This document shows, piece after piece, positions 8,078 through 15,766 of a DNA stretch of 35,236 bases. Source of the stretch: Caldilineaceae bacterium (lineage in GTDB: Bacteria; Chloroflexota; Anaerolineae; Caldilineales; Caldilineaceae); contig JAGRCP010000017.1 in assembly GCA_020433455.1 (NCBI GenBank), positions 1 through 35,236 on the forward strand. Direction: 5' to 3'. Both the position numbers and the translations under genes were made by a program. Numbering within the stretch: position 1 is the stretch's first letter; every line of letters starts with the position of its first letter. Under the pieces are notes generated by a model. That model made no database searches. It saw only the letters and a program-made list of their open reading frames with translations, and was not told the origin of the DNA.

Positions 8078-10495
8078 ATGCATAGGGCCCATTCCTTGAG
8101 ATTTTTGGTAAGTTTGATTATCTGCTGGAGTGCAGTGATTTTTTTTGCCCCCAATTTGTGGAGTGCACCTAATGCCTCTTCAATTACGGGGCGGGTATGG
8201 AACGATGCGAATCAGAACAGAACAATTGACACGGGTGAGAGTGGTATCGGCGGTGTGACGGTGGTTCTTTATAATGGCAGCACGTGTCAAAGCGTGCAGA
8301 CCGCGGCGGATGGGACATATACGTTCGCCGGCCTGCCTGACGGCGCTTACACCATTTATGAAGCCGCCGGCGAGACGACGCCCACGCCGGCAACCTGCCC
8401 GCCGACCGCAACAACCGCGGATGCCTCGGGCAGCACGGTCACGCTTGGAACCATCGCCGACCCGACAGGCTATGCATCATCGACCGCCAATGTGCGCCAG
8501 GTGACGATTTCCGGCGCCAATCTCACCAATCAGAACTTTGGCGACTATGTTGCGCCGCCTTTCTCCGGCTGCACCGACAGTGCATTTCTCTACCAGAACA
8601 ACCCCTCTGATATTTACACGGTGGATCTGGTGACGGGCGATTACTCTCTGATGACGGGCGCGCCGGCCGTCTACTCGAACGGCGTCGGCTATAACGTGTT
8701 GGACAACTACATTTACGGTTACGCCTATATCAACCCGGTCAGCGGCGTCGGCTACATCACCCGAACCGATGGGAGCGGCAATATAACAGTGCTGCCCGTA
8801 AGCGGATTGGTTAAGCCTGGCGGAGCGGCCGCCAGCGCTACCGTAGGCGATGTTTCTCTGGACGGTTATCTTTACCTGGGGCGAGCCAATACTGATTACG
8901 CCTGGGTGATCGACGTCAACCCCCAGCGCGCCACCTACTTGCAGCTGACCATGCTTACCCTGTCCTCAACCACAGGCCTGGCGGATTGGGCTTTCAATCC
9001 CGCAGACGGCATGCTCTACGGCATTCAGACGAGCGCGACAGACCCTCGTCTTATCCAGGTTAATCCCACAACGGGCGTCGTGACGGACCTGGGACCGACC
9101 GGCATGCCGGAAGCAGGCGTTGCGTTCGGCGCCGTCTATTTTGATGCGGACGGTTATTTTTATGCTGCCAGCAATAGCGACGTGGATCCCAATAACGATT
9201 GGGGAGATATCTACCGTATCGATCTGCGCGATCCCAATAACCTCGATCCGACGGCTACCTTCTTTACCCAAGGCCCTAAGTCAAACCAGAACGACGGCGC
9301 CCGCTGCGCCCTGGCCGATGTCAGTGCGTTGGATTTCGGCGATGCACCCGATTCCTATGGCACGAGCTTGAATGAGAATGGCGCACGCCATATCGCCTAT
9401 GCCTCCCTTTTCCTGGGGTCGCTGATCGACACGGAAGATAACGCATGGGTGAGCGCAGATGCGTTGGGTGATGACGGTTCCGAGCAGGATGATGAGGATG
9501 GGCTGAACGGCGGATTTCCGTCACTGACTGCGAGCGCGACGACCTACAGCGTCCAGATTGATGTTGCCAACAGCGGCAGCCCGGCTTACCTGGTCGGCTA
9601 TATCGACTGGAACGGCGACGGTGACTTCGGCGACGCCAATGAGCAATCCGGGACGGTAACGGCGAACGCCAACGGTACGTACAGCGTGCAATGGAACGTG
9701 CCCGCCTACTCCATCCCCAGCGCGACCTTCGCCCGCTTCCGCCTAAGCACCGATCAAAGCGCGGTTGAATCGCCCATCGGCCCCGCGCCTGACGGCGAGG
9801 TGGAGGATTATCAGGCGGCCCTCTATACGCCGGCTTCTCTTACCATCGTAAAAAGCGCTCAACCTGCCGACACTGGGACCTCATTTGAGTTCACGCAGGA
9901 CATGGACGCCTCTGGGAATTTTTCTCTTGCCCACGGTGAGAGCAAGCAATTTGCCAATCTGGCGCTCGGCGCTTACACGGTGGGCGAATTGCTCCCCGAT
10001 GGTTGGCAGCTCAATACAATTACGTGCACGGGCAACAGCAATCCTGTTGCGGTTATCGCCCCCAGCGTTGAAGTGACATTGGAGTCGGGTGAGGATGTTA
10101 TCTGCACCTTTGCGAATGAAAATCCCGATTTGAATTTGGCCGTTACGTTGGGTTGGTTCCTTGCTGAGTCCCATGACGGCGTAGTGACCTTCTCCTGGCG
10201 CATGGAGACGGAATCGGGAGTGGCCGGCTTTAACCTGCTGGCCGTCACGGAAACCGGTCTCGTTCCGTTGAACGGTACGCTGATTCCTTCCGTTGCCATC
10301 GACTCAATTGCGCCGACGGAATATCAGGTTTCACTTGCAACGACAGCCACCACCTTTTATCTGCAGGAAATTACGGTTGACGGGGGAACAGAAGATCACG
10401 GCCCCTTTGAAATCGGCCAGGAGTACGGCAGCTCCGGTAATGTGGATGGCGCTTCCATGACGCCCGCCGTCTGGCTCCCTATCGTTGCACGGTAA
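8078..10495 (+). CDS. large secreted surface protein with SdrD_B-like and GEVED domains
   Basis: The 805-residue protein begins with a signal peptide (hydrophobic 9-24, cleavage near 30). Residues 35-105 form an SdrD_B/Cna-B-like domain with the calcium-loop pattern NDANQNRTIDTGESG. Residues about 150-415 resemble a beta-propeller-like repeat domain (CTDSAFLYQNNPSDIYTVDL onward). DFGDAPDSYGT (near 420) introduces a GEVED domain ending APDGEVEDYQ (about 570), and a second Cna-B-like domain follows (585-680). After a further beta domain the protein ends AVWLPIVAR, like the Y/W-L-P-L/I-V tails seen on many Chloroflexota exoproteins (from memory). The start has AGAGGAG upstream. Likely a cell-surface or matrix protein; its ligand is unknown. 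It lies behind an AT-rich spacer and before a strong terminator, so it is probably monocistronic. Confidence 0.8.
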   Translation: MHRAHSLRFLVSLIICWSAVIFFAPNLWSAPNASSITGRVWNDANQNRTIDTGESGIGGVTVVLYNGSTCQSVQTAADGTYTFAGLPDGAYTIYEAAGETTPTPATCPPTATTADASGSTVTLGTIADPTGYASSTANVRQVTISGANLTNQNFGDYVAPPFSGCTDSAFLYQNNPSDIYTVDLVTGDYSLMTGAPAVYSNGVGYNVLDNYIYGYAYINPVSGVGYITRTDGSGNITVLPVSGLVKPGGAAASATVGDVSLDGYLYLGRANTDYAWVIDVNPQRATYLQLTMLTLSSTTGLADWAFNPADGMLYGIQTSATDPRLIQVNPTTGVVTDLGPTGMPEAGVAFGAVYFDADGYFYAASNSDVDPNNDWGDIYRIDLRDPNNLDPTATFFTQGPKSNQNDGARCALADVSALDFGDAPDSYGTSLNENGARHIAYASLFLGSLIDTEDNAWVSADALGDDGSEQDDEDGLNGGFPSLTASATTYSVQIDVANSGSPAYLVGYIDWNGDGDFGDANEQSGTVTANANGTYSVQWNVPAYSIPSATFARFRLSTDQSAVESPIGPAPDGEVEDYQAALYTPASLTIVKSAQPADTGTSFEFTQDMDASGNFSLAHGESKQFANLALGAYTVGELLPDGWQLNTITCTGNSNPVAVIAPSVEVTLESGEDVICTFANENPDLNLAVTLGWFLAESHDGVVTFSWRMETESGVAGFNLLAVTETGLVPLNGTLIPSVAIDSIAPTEYQVSLATTATTFYLQEITVDGGTEDHGPFEIGQEYGSSGNVDGASMTPAVWLPIVAR

Positions 10496-10510
10496 TATTT
10501 CGTCTCTCAC

Positions 10511-10553
10511 AAATAAAAAAGGCGACCGGATTGCCCGGTCGCCTTTTTTATTT
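10511..10553. terminator. strong bidirectional intrinsic terminator
   Basis: GGCGACCGG (10521-10529) pairs perfectly with CCGGTCGCC (10535-10543) around a 5-nt loop. An A-tract (AAATAAAAAA) precedes the stem and its complement (TTTTTTATTT) follows, giving 19-bp perfect arms overall. It sits 15 bp after the surface-protein stop and would also work on the opposite strand. Confidence 0.95.
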
Positions 10554-10716
10554 GCATGCTTTGCCTAATCGCCTAACCCGTTTATCAACCACGAAGCCTG
10601 ATCCGGCCGTGTGCGAGAGCAAACCTGTGGTAAAATAGCCGAAATGTAGCTGCTCTCTTTCGTTAAGGCCGAGGACCTGCAGCGGCCTGCCTCTATCAGG
10701 ATTCCACATAGCCACT

Positions 10717-12087
10717 ATGAAAACGCCAATTCTCACACTACCGGACAACGCGCCTCCTTCCTTTCATATGCTGGCCAAGCCCACGGGCGCGATCTGCAAC
10801 CTGGACTGCGCCTACTGCTTCTTTCTGGACAAAGAGGTCTTTTACGAGGGCAGCAAGTTTCGCATGTCCGACGACACGCTGGAAGAGTATATCCGGCAAC
10901 TCATTGAAGCCCATCAGGTGGACGATGTGACCATTGCCTGGCAGGGCGGCGAGCCCACCATCATGGGGCTGGACTTCTATCGCCGGGCCATGGCGCTGGT
11001 GGAAAAATACCGGCGGCCGGGCATGCGCTTTCTTCACACCATGCAGACCAACGGCACTCTGTTGAATCAGGAGTGGGCGGCGTTTTTGAAAGAACACGAT
11101 TTTCTCATGGGCATCAGCATGGACGGCCCGCGGGAACTGCACGATGTCTACCGGGTTGACAAGGGCGGCGGCCCCACCTTTGATAAGGTTCTGCGCGGCA
11201 TTCGGCTGTTGCAGGAGAACGACATCGAATACAACGTGCTGACCACGGTCAACAGCGTCAACGCCGATTACCCGCTGGAAGTCTATCGCTTCCTGCGCGA
11301 TGAGGTCGGCACCACGTGGATGCAGTTTATTCCTGTGGTCGAGCGGATCAACGAGGACGGCCTGACGCTGCGCCAGGAAGGCGATCACGTGTCAGACCGG
11401 TCGGTCCGACCGGAACAGTTCGGACGCTTTCTCAGCACTATTTTTGACGAGTGGATCACCCATGACGTGGGCCGGGTCTACGTGCAGACCATTGAGGCGG
11501 CCTTGCGCAACTGGCTGGGGATGAGTTCTTCGGGTATGTGCGTCTTTAACCAGACCTGCGGCACGGGGCTGGCGATTGAGCACAACGGCGATGTCTATTC
11601 CTGCGATCACTTTGTGGAGCCCGCTTATCTCTTGGGGAACATCCATAATAAGCACATGATCGAGTTGGTGGCCTCACCCGAGCAGCTTCAGTTCGGTCAG
11701 GATAAATATGACCGCCTGCCCCAATATTGTCTGGACTGCGATGTGCGTTTCGCTTGCCAGGGCGAATGCCCCAAGAACCGTTTCATTCTCACGCCCGACG
11801 GCGAACCGGGGCTGAACTACCTCTGCGCCGGCTTCCAGTATTTCTTCCGCCACGCCGATTTCGGCATGAAGATCATGTCGGAGCTCTACCGCCGCCGACG
11901 GGAGATCCGGGAGGTGATGCCCATCTACCGACGCGCCTTCGCCGATGTCGGCCGCAACGACCCCTGTCCGTGCAATAGCGGGCGCAAATTCAAGCAGTGC
12001 CACGGCCGGGAACACCAGGCGCGCCACGTCGGGCTCCCGACCCTGCGCTCCCAATCCCGTTCGGAGTTGACCGCAAACGTTTCATAA
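10717..12087 (+). CDS. anaerobic sulfatase-maturating radical SAM enzyme with C-terminal SEC-C motif
   Basis: The 456-residue protein has the radical SAM cluster CNLDCAYC (Cys27, Cys31, Cys34) followed by FFLDKE, typical of anSME-type sulfatase maturases. It has a SPASM domain with Cys275, Cys281, Cys296, Cys338, Cys341, Cys347, Cys351 and Cys370 available for two auxiliary 4Fe-4S clusters. These enzymes oxidise an active-site Cys or Ser of sulfatases to formylglycine in the cytoplasm. The C-terminus carries an extra SEC-C zinc motif, DPCPCNSGRKFKQCH (Cys417, Cys419, Cys428, His429), also found in SecA and many bacterial proteins. No sulfatase gene lies in this window, so the substrate is elsewhere. 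The ATG at 10717 has only a weak ribosome-binding site. The preceding terminator isolates it from the surface-protein gene. Confidence 0.88.
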   Translation: MKTPILTLPDNAPPSFHMLAKPTGAICNLDCAYCFFLDKEVFYEGSKFRMSDDTLEEYIRQLIEAHQVDDVTIAWQGGEPTIMGLDFYRRAMALVEKYRRPGMRFLHTMQTNGTLLNQEWAAFLKEHDFLMGISMDGPRELHDVYRVDKGGGPTFDKVLRGIRLLQENDIEYNVLTTVNSVNADYPLEVYRFLRDEVGTTWMQFIPVVERINEDGLTLRQEGDHVSDRSVRPEQFGRFLSTIFDEWITHDVGRVYVQTIEAALRNWLGMSSSGMCVFNQTCGTGLAIEHNGDVYSCDHFVEPAYLLGNIHNKHMIELVASPEQLQFGQDKYDRLPQYCLDCDVRFACQGECPKNRFILTPDGEPGLNYLCAGFQYFFRHADFGMKIMSELYRRRREIREVMPIYRRAFADVGRNDPCPCNSGRKFKQCHGREHQARHVGLPTLRSQSRSELTANVS

Positions 12088-12186
12088 GTCGTTGCAGAAT
12101 ATCGCTGCTGCAAAATATGGCTCTCTGCGGTTTCGTGGAGTCAAGCCGCCGAATGAATCCGGCTCCTGTTACGGGAAACGTGCTGA

Positions 12187-12803
12187 AGCCTGTTTGAGTA
12201 TGTAGATCATCATTACAATCATGGTAATTGCCAGTATCCGCTGGCACACAATCTGGTAACCAGCCACTATGTGAGCAGAGCTGTACGCTTTCCCGTGGAT
12301 GCAAAAATCTACCGACGCTATGAAGAATTCACCAACTGGGAAGCGTTTGTCAAGAAGCATTTTCCGGGTGAAGAGATTCCGAGAAAAAAGAAAGCGCGGA
12401 CGGCATTTCAAAAACGGGTGGCTCCTGTATTGCTGCAAGACCCGGAGTTTCAGGCGTTTGACGAAGCGTTCAAGACAAAGATCACTCTCGCCGGCGAACT
12501 TGCCAAACAGGCCGTTGACCGAGCTCTCTGATTTGGCTGGGTTCTCTTCGATGGCTGGTATCTGGCTCCTGACTTTCTTGCTGTGCTCAACGACCTGGAA
12601 AAGGATTGGATCAGCATTATGTCGTCTTGGTCACCAATCGTACTGACTGTAATGCCAAGCGCATTCTCTCAACTTATCTGCTTCGTTGGCCGATTGAGAC
12701 TTTTTATCAGGATAGAAAACAACTTCTTGGTCTCGACGAATATCGTATGCGAACAGCCCAAGCCTTTCAAAAACTCCCATCCTTTTCGCACATGACGCCC
12801 TGA
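12187..12803 (+). pseudogene. decayed IS701-like DDE transposase
   Basis: Fragments of one transposase lie in order. The first frame (codons from 12187) reads YPLAHNLVTSHYV and then SRAVRFPVDAKIYRRYEEF as far as TLAGELAKQAVDRAL, then hits TGA at 12529-12531. The same frame resumes with LFDGWYLAPDFLAVLNDL. A shifted frame from about 12606 then reads YVVLVTNRTDCNAKRI and LLRWPIETFYQDRKQ, and ends soon after RMRTAQAFQK. These blocks match conserved stretches of IS701-type transposases. The N-terminal part, a central block between DWIS and YVVLVTNR, and the C-terminus are missing. With a nonsense mutation, a frameshift and deletions it cannot be active. I found no terminal inverted repeats. Confidence 0.8.
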
Positions 12804-12947
12804 ATTCCGGCCAACATGTTTCCCAAGTCTTTGGCACCCTTTTTACCAAACAGGAGCTTCGCCCTACTACCTAATTCTCGACCTGCCAAATCTATCCAGC
12901 TCTCAAAACACAACTATCGAGTCAGATTTTCATCAAAGGAATTCATT

Positions 12948-14570
12948 ATGAGCGAATATGACCTCCTCATTCGCAACGGCAAGGTTGTGGACGGCAGCGG
13001 CAATCTCTGGTTCTATGGCGATGTGCTGGTACAGGGCGATCGCATCGCCGCGGTGACGCCTGTGGGGCAGGAGCCCTCAAGCGCGGCCAAAACAGTCGTT
13101 GACGCCACGGACCACGTGATCGCGCCCGGCTTTATCGACATTCAGAGCCATTCCATCCTGCCCCTTATGGTGGACGGGCGCTCGGTTTCCAAATTGCTTC
13201 AGGGTGTCACCACGGAGATCATGGGGGAGGGCTGGACGCCCGCGCCGGTGATCGGCCGCAACACCGATCCGTTGGACGACGTCTACTTCTCCCTTGATAT
13301 CGGCGATGCGTGGCGTTCGCGCATCTATGCCTGGTACCGCTTTCGGGATTGGCTGGACGCGATGGTCGAGCATGGCGTTTCGCCCAATGTTGGGTCATTT
13401 TTGGGCGGCGGCACCCTGCGCACCATAGGCAAGGGGCTGGAGATGGGGCGGCCCAATGATGCTGAGCTGGCCCTCATGCAGCAGACCATGGCCGCCGCCA
13501 TGCAGGAAGGCGCGTTCGGCGTCTCCTACGCCCTTATCTATCCGCCGGACGTCTACACCGATACCGATGAGCTGGCCGCCATCTGCGAAGTCGTGGCTGC
13601 GCACCGCGGCGTCTACATTACCCACATTCGGGATGAAGGCGATCGTCTGGAGGAGGCCATGGACGAGGCTATCGAATTGGGACGGCGCACGGGCGTGGCC
13701 GTGGAGGTTTATCATCTCAAGGCGTCAGGCGCGCACAATTGGCACAAGATGCCCGGGGTGATTGAGCAGATTTCTCAGGCCCGGCGCACGGGCGTTGACA
13801 TCACGGCGGACATGTACCCCTACGCGGCATCGGGCACCGGGCTGAGCGCGGTGCTGCCGCCGTGGGCCATGGCTGAGGGCAAGCTCTATGAAAACCTGCG
13901 GGATCCGGAAATGCGCGCGCGTATCAAGGAGGAGATGCTCCACCCGTCGGGCGATTGGGAGCCCATGGGCACCCGGGATCCGTCGGCCGTCATGCCCATC
14001 GGCTTCGAGCTGGCCGAAAACAAGCAATATACTGCCCTGCGCCTGACCCAAATTGCCGAACAGCGGGGCCAGGATTGGGTGGATACGGTCTTTGACCTTC
14101 TGGCGAGCGAGGAACAGCGCATCAGCACCATCTACTTCAGCATGGATGAGGAGAATCTGCGCTTGCAGTTGCGCCAGCCGTGGATCAAGATTTCGACGGA
14201 CGCCGGCGGCTTTGATCCCGCGTGGGCGGAGCCGTTGGGCCCCTATCATCCCCGCGCGTATGGTACGTATCCCCGGGTGCTGGGGCGTTACGTGCGCGAG
14301 GAGGGGATCATCACCCTGGAAGACGCCGTCCGCAAGATGACATGGTCCGTGGCCGCGCGGCTTAACATGCGCAGCCGGGGACTGCTGGCCCCAGGCAAGT
14401 TTGCCGACATCGTAGTATTCGATCCCGCGACCATCACCGACCACGCAACCTTCGATGAGCCCCATCAGCTGGCAACGGGCGTGCGCGATGTGTGGGTGAA
14501 CGGCGTGCGGGTAGTAGCGGACGGCAAGCACAACGACGCCACGCCCGGCCGCGTCGTCACGCCGGACTGA
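12948..14570 (+). CDS. N-acyl-D-amino-acid deacylase-like amidohydrolase with altered metal site
   Basis: The 540-residue product follows the D-aminoacylase branch of the amidohydrolase superfamily: YDLLIRNGKVVDGSGN at the start, VIAPGFIDIQSHS (about 58-69), a THIRDEGDRLEEAMDEAIEL block, EVYHLKASG, and ISTDAGG late in the barrel, then a C-terminal GKFADIVVFDP. Canonical enzymes have H-x-H at the first motif and a GNCG cysteine loop. Here the first is Gln66-Ser-His68 and the second reads MGEGW (92-96), without cysteine. The substrate is therefore uncertain; it may be a related amide or peptide-like compound. The ATG at 12948 follows AAAGGA. An upstream in-frame extension to 12816 runs into transposon-derived DNA and is rejected. 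It lies directly downstream of the transposase remnant. Confidence 0.8.
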   Translation: MSEYDLLIRNGKVVDGSGNLWFYGDVLVQGDRIAAVTPVGQEPSSAAKTVVDATDHVIAPGFIDIQSHSILPLMVDGRSVSKLLQGVTTEIMGEGWTPAPVIGRNTDPLDDVYFSLDIGDAWRSRIYAWYRFRDWLDAMVEHGVSPNVGSFLGGGTLRTIGKGLEMGRPNDAELALMQQTMAAAMQEGAFGVSYALIYPPDVYTDTDELAAICEVVAAHRGVYITHIRDEGDRLEEAMDEAIELGRRTGVAVEVYHLKASGAHNWHKMPGVIEQISQARRTGVDITADMYPYAASGTGLSAVLPPWAMAEGKLYENLRDPEMRARIKEEMLHPSGDWEPMGTRDPSAVMPIGFELAENKQYTALRLTQIAEQRGQDWVDTVFDLLASEEQRISTIYFSMDEENLRLQLRQPWIKISTDAGGFDPAWAEPLGPYHPRAYGTYPRVLGRYVREEGIITLEDAVRKMTWSVAARLNMRSRGLLAPGKFADIVVFDPATITDHATFDEPHQLATGVRDVWVNGVRVVADGKHNDATPGRVVTPD

Positions 14571-14586
14571 TGGGTTGAGGGATTAA

Positions 14587-14658
14587 GCGATTGGAGATTA
14601 AGAGATTGGGAGATTGCGTCTCCAGACCAATCTCTTAATCTCTCAATCCCCCAATCGC
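14587..14658. repeat. intergenic palindrome with iterated-word arms
   Basis: Inner arms GAGATTAAGAGATTGG (14594-14609) and CCAATCTCTTAATCTC (14627-14642) pair perfectly over 16 bp. Outer arms GCGATTGG (14587-14594) and CCAATCGC (14651-14658) add 8 bp offset by a bulge. The arms iterate GAGATT/GATTGG. It fills the gap between the amidohydrolase and the YbaK-type gene. No T-run follows, so it is not a standard terminator. Confidence 0.7.
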
Positions 14659-14687
14659 CTGCTCACTACTCTGAAAGGACCGCATCC

Positions 14688-15167
14688 ATGTCAGCAGATT
14701 TAAGCAACAGCGCGCAACGCGTACAGGAATTCCTGCGGGAGCAGGGGTTCGATTTTACGGTGAGAGAGCTGCCCGGCTCCACGCGTACGGCCCAGGAAGC
14801 CGCGGAGAGCATCGGCTGCACCGTGGCCCAGATCGCCAAATCTCTCATCTTCCGTGATGAGGCGAATGATCAACCCGTGTTGGTGGTGGCGTCGGGCGTT
14901 AACCGCGTGGACGTAAAGAAGCTTGAGGCCGCGACCGGGCTGAAGCTGGGCAAGGCCGGCGGCAGCTACGTGAAGGAGCGCACAGGCTTTGCCATCGGCG
15001 GCGTGCCGCCTGCCGGCCACCTCACGCCCCTGACAACCTTTCTGGACCCGGACTTGCAGCAATATGACGTCATCTGGGCCGCGGCGGGGACGCCGTTTGC
15101 AGTGTTCGAGTTGACGCCCGATAGCCTGGCCGCTTTGACCGGCGGGCGTTGGGTGGAGATGGCGTAG
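14688..15167 (+). CDS. YbaK/EbsC-family aminoacyl-tRNA deacylase
   Basis: The 159-residue protein matches the single-domain YbaK/ProX editing family. AQEAAESIGCTVAQIAKSLIF holds the conserved lysine of the A-K-S/T-L motif. VASGVNRVDVKKLEAATG and RTGFAIGGVPPAGH form the substrate-pocket loop, and the C-terminus is VFELTPDSL. Members hydrolyse mischarged tRNAs such as Cys- or Ala-tRNAPro in trans in the cytoplasm. The exact substrate (YbaK, ProXp-ala or another subtype) cannot be fixed. The ATG follows GAAAGGA at a good distance. It stands alone after a palindromic spacer, and the next gene points the other way. Confidence 0.88.
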   Translation: MSADLSNSAQRVQEFLREQGFDFTVRELPGSTRTAQEAAESIGCTVAQIAKSLIFRDEANDQPVLVVASGVNRVDVKKLEAATGLKLGKAGGSYVKERTGFAIGGVPPAGHLTPLTTFLDPDLQQYDVIWAAAGTPFAVFELTPDSLAALTGGRWVEMA

Positions 15168-15202
15168 GGAAAGTGACTTAGCTTGTCAATTGGGCCGCTT
15201 GA

Positions 15203-15682
15203 TTAGACGTCCGCGGGTCGGAGCGCTTTGGTCATATTCAGGTTGGTGATTTCGTAGCCGAGCTTTGCATAGAGGGCCCTGGCCTGGGTGTTGTACCCGA
15301 AGACGTGGAGCGCGAGGGCCGTTAAACCCAGGTCGGTCGCCACGTCCTCCAGCAGTTGCATGGCCGTCGTCGCGACCCCGCGGCGGCGAAACTCCTGGGC
15401 GACAAACAGGTCGCATATAAAGCCGGCTCCCCCAGCAAGCTTTGGCTCTGAGGAGAGCCAGATCCTGCCTGCCGCCTCTCCGTCAACCTCGATCACAAAG
15501 AAATGCTGGTAAGGCGTGGCAAACCCCTGGGGCAGCAGCCGGGCGAACTCTTCCTGGGATTTGGCGAGAGCCTCCTCGGCCTTCCAGTTGCCGGCGCGAA
15601 CTTTCTCCTGCGCGTAGATAGGAATTTCGGACACAAGATAGGCATCAAACTCTGTTTGGGTCATGGCGCGTAAAGAAATCAT
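15203..15682 (-). CDS. GNAT family N-acetyltransferase
   Basis: The 159-residue product has the GNAT fold pattern. GFICDLFVAQEFRRRGVATTAM carries the acetyl-CoA pyrophosphate-binding R/Q-x-x-G-x-A motif (RRRGVA), followed by ALALHVFGYNTQARALYAKLGYE, the C-terminal motif-B block. It should transfer an acetyl group from acetyl-CoA to an amine; the substrate is unknown. I place the start at 15682 (MISLRAMTQTEF), because GGAG lies about 10 bases upstream and the N-terminal strand begins here. The frame could start at 15739, adding 19 residues that look like leader sequence. It lies convergent to the YbaK-type gene and downstream of the CNNM operon, with an 85-bp gap. Confidence 0.85.
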   Translation of the reverse strand: MISLRAMTQTEFDAYLVSEIPIYAQEKVRAGNWKAEEALAKSQEEFARLLPQGFATPYQHFFVIEVDGEAAGRIWLSSEPKLAGGAGFICDLFVAQEFRRRGVATTAMQLLEDVATDLGLTALALHVFGYNTQARALYAKLGYEITNLNMTKALRPADV

Positions 15683-15766
15683 GAGAAGACGACTCCATAT
15701 TGCAGAAGACTGACCTTTTAGAATTCCCCTGATGCGCACTCCGTGATGCGTGACGGCCGCGCGTCT

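Noticed and set aside
12088-12186. possible left end of the IS701-like element
   Set aside because: I could not find terminal inverted repeats or a target duplication, so the element boundary cannot be set.
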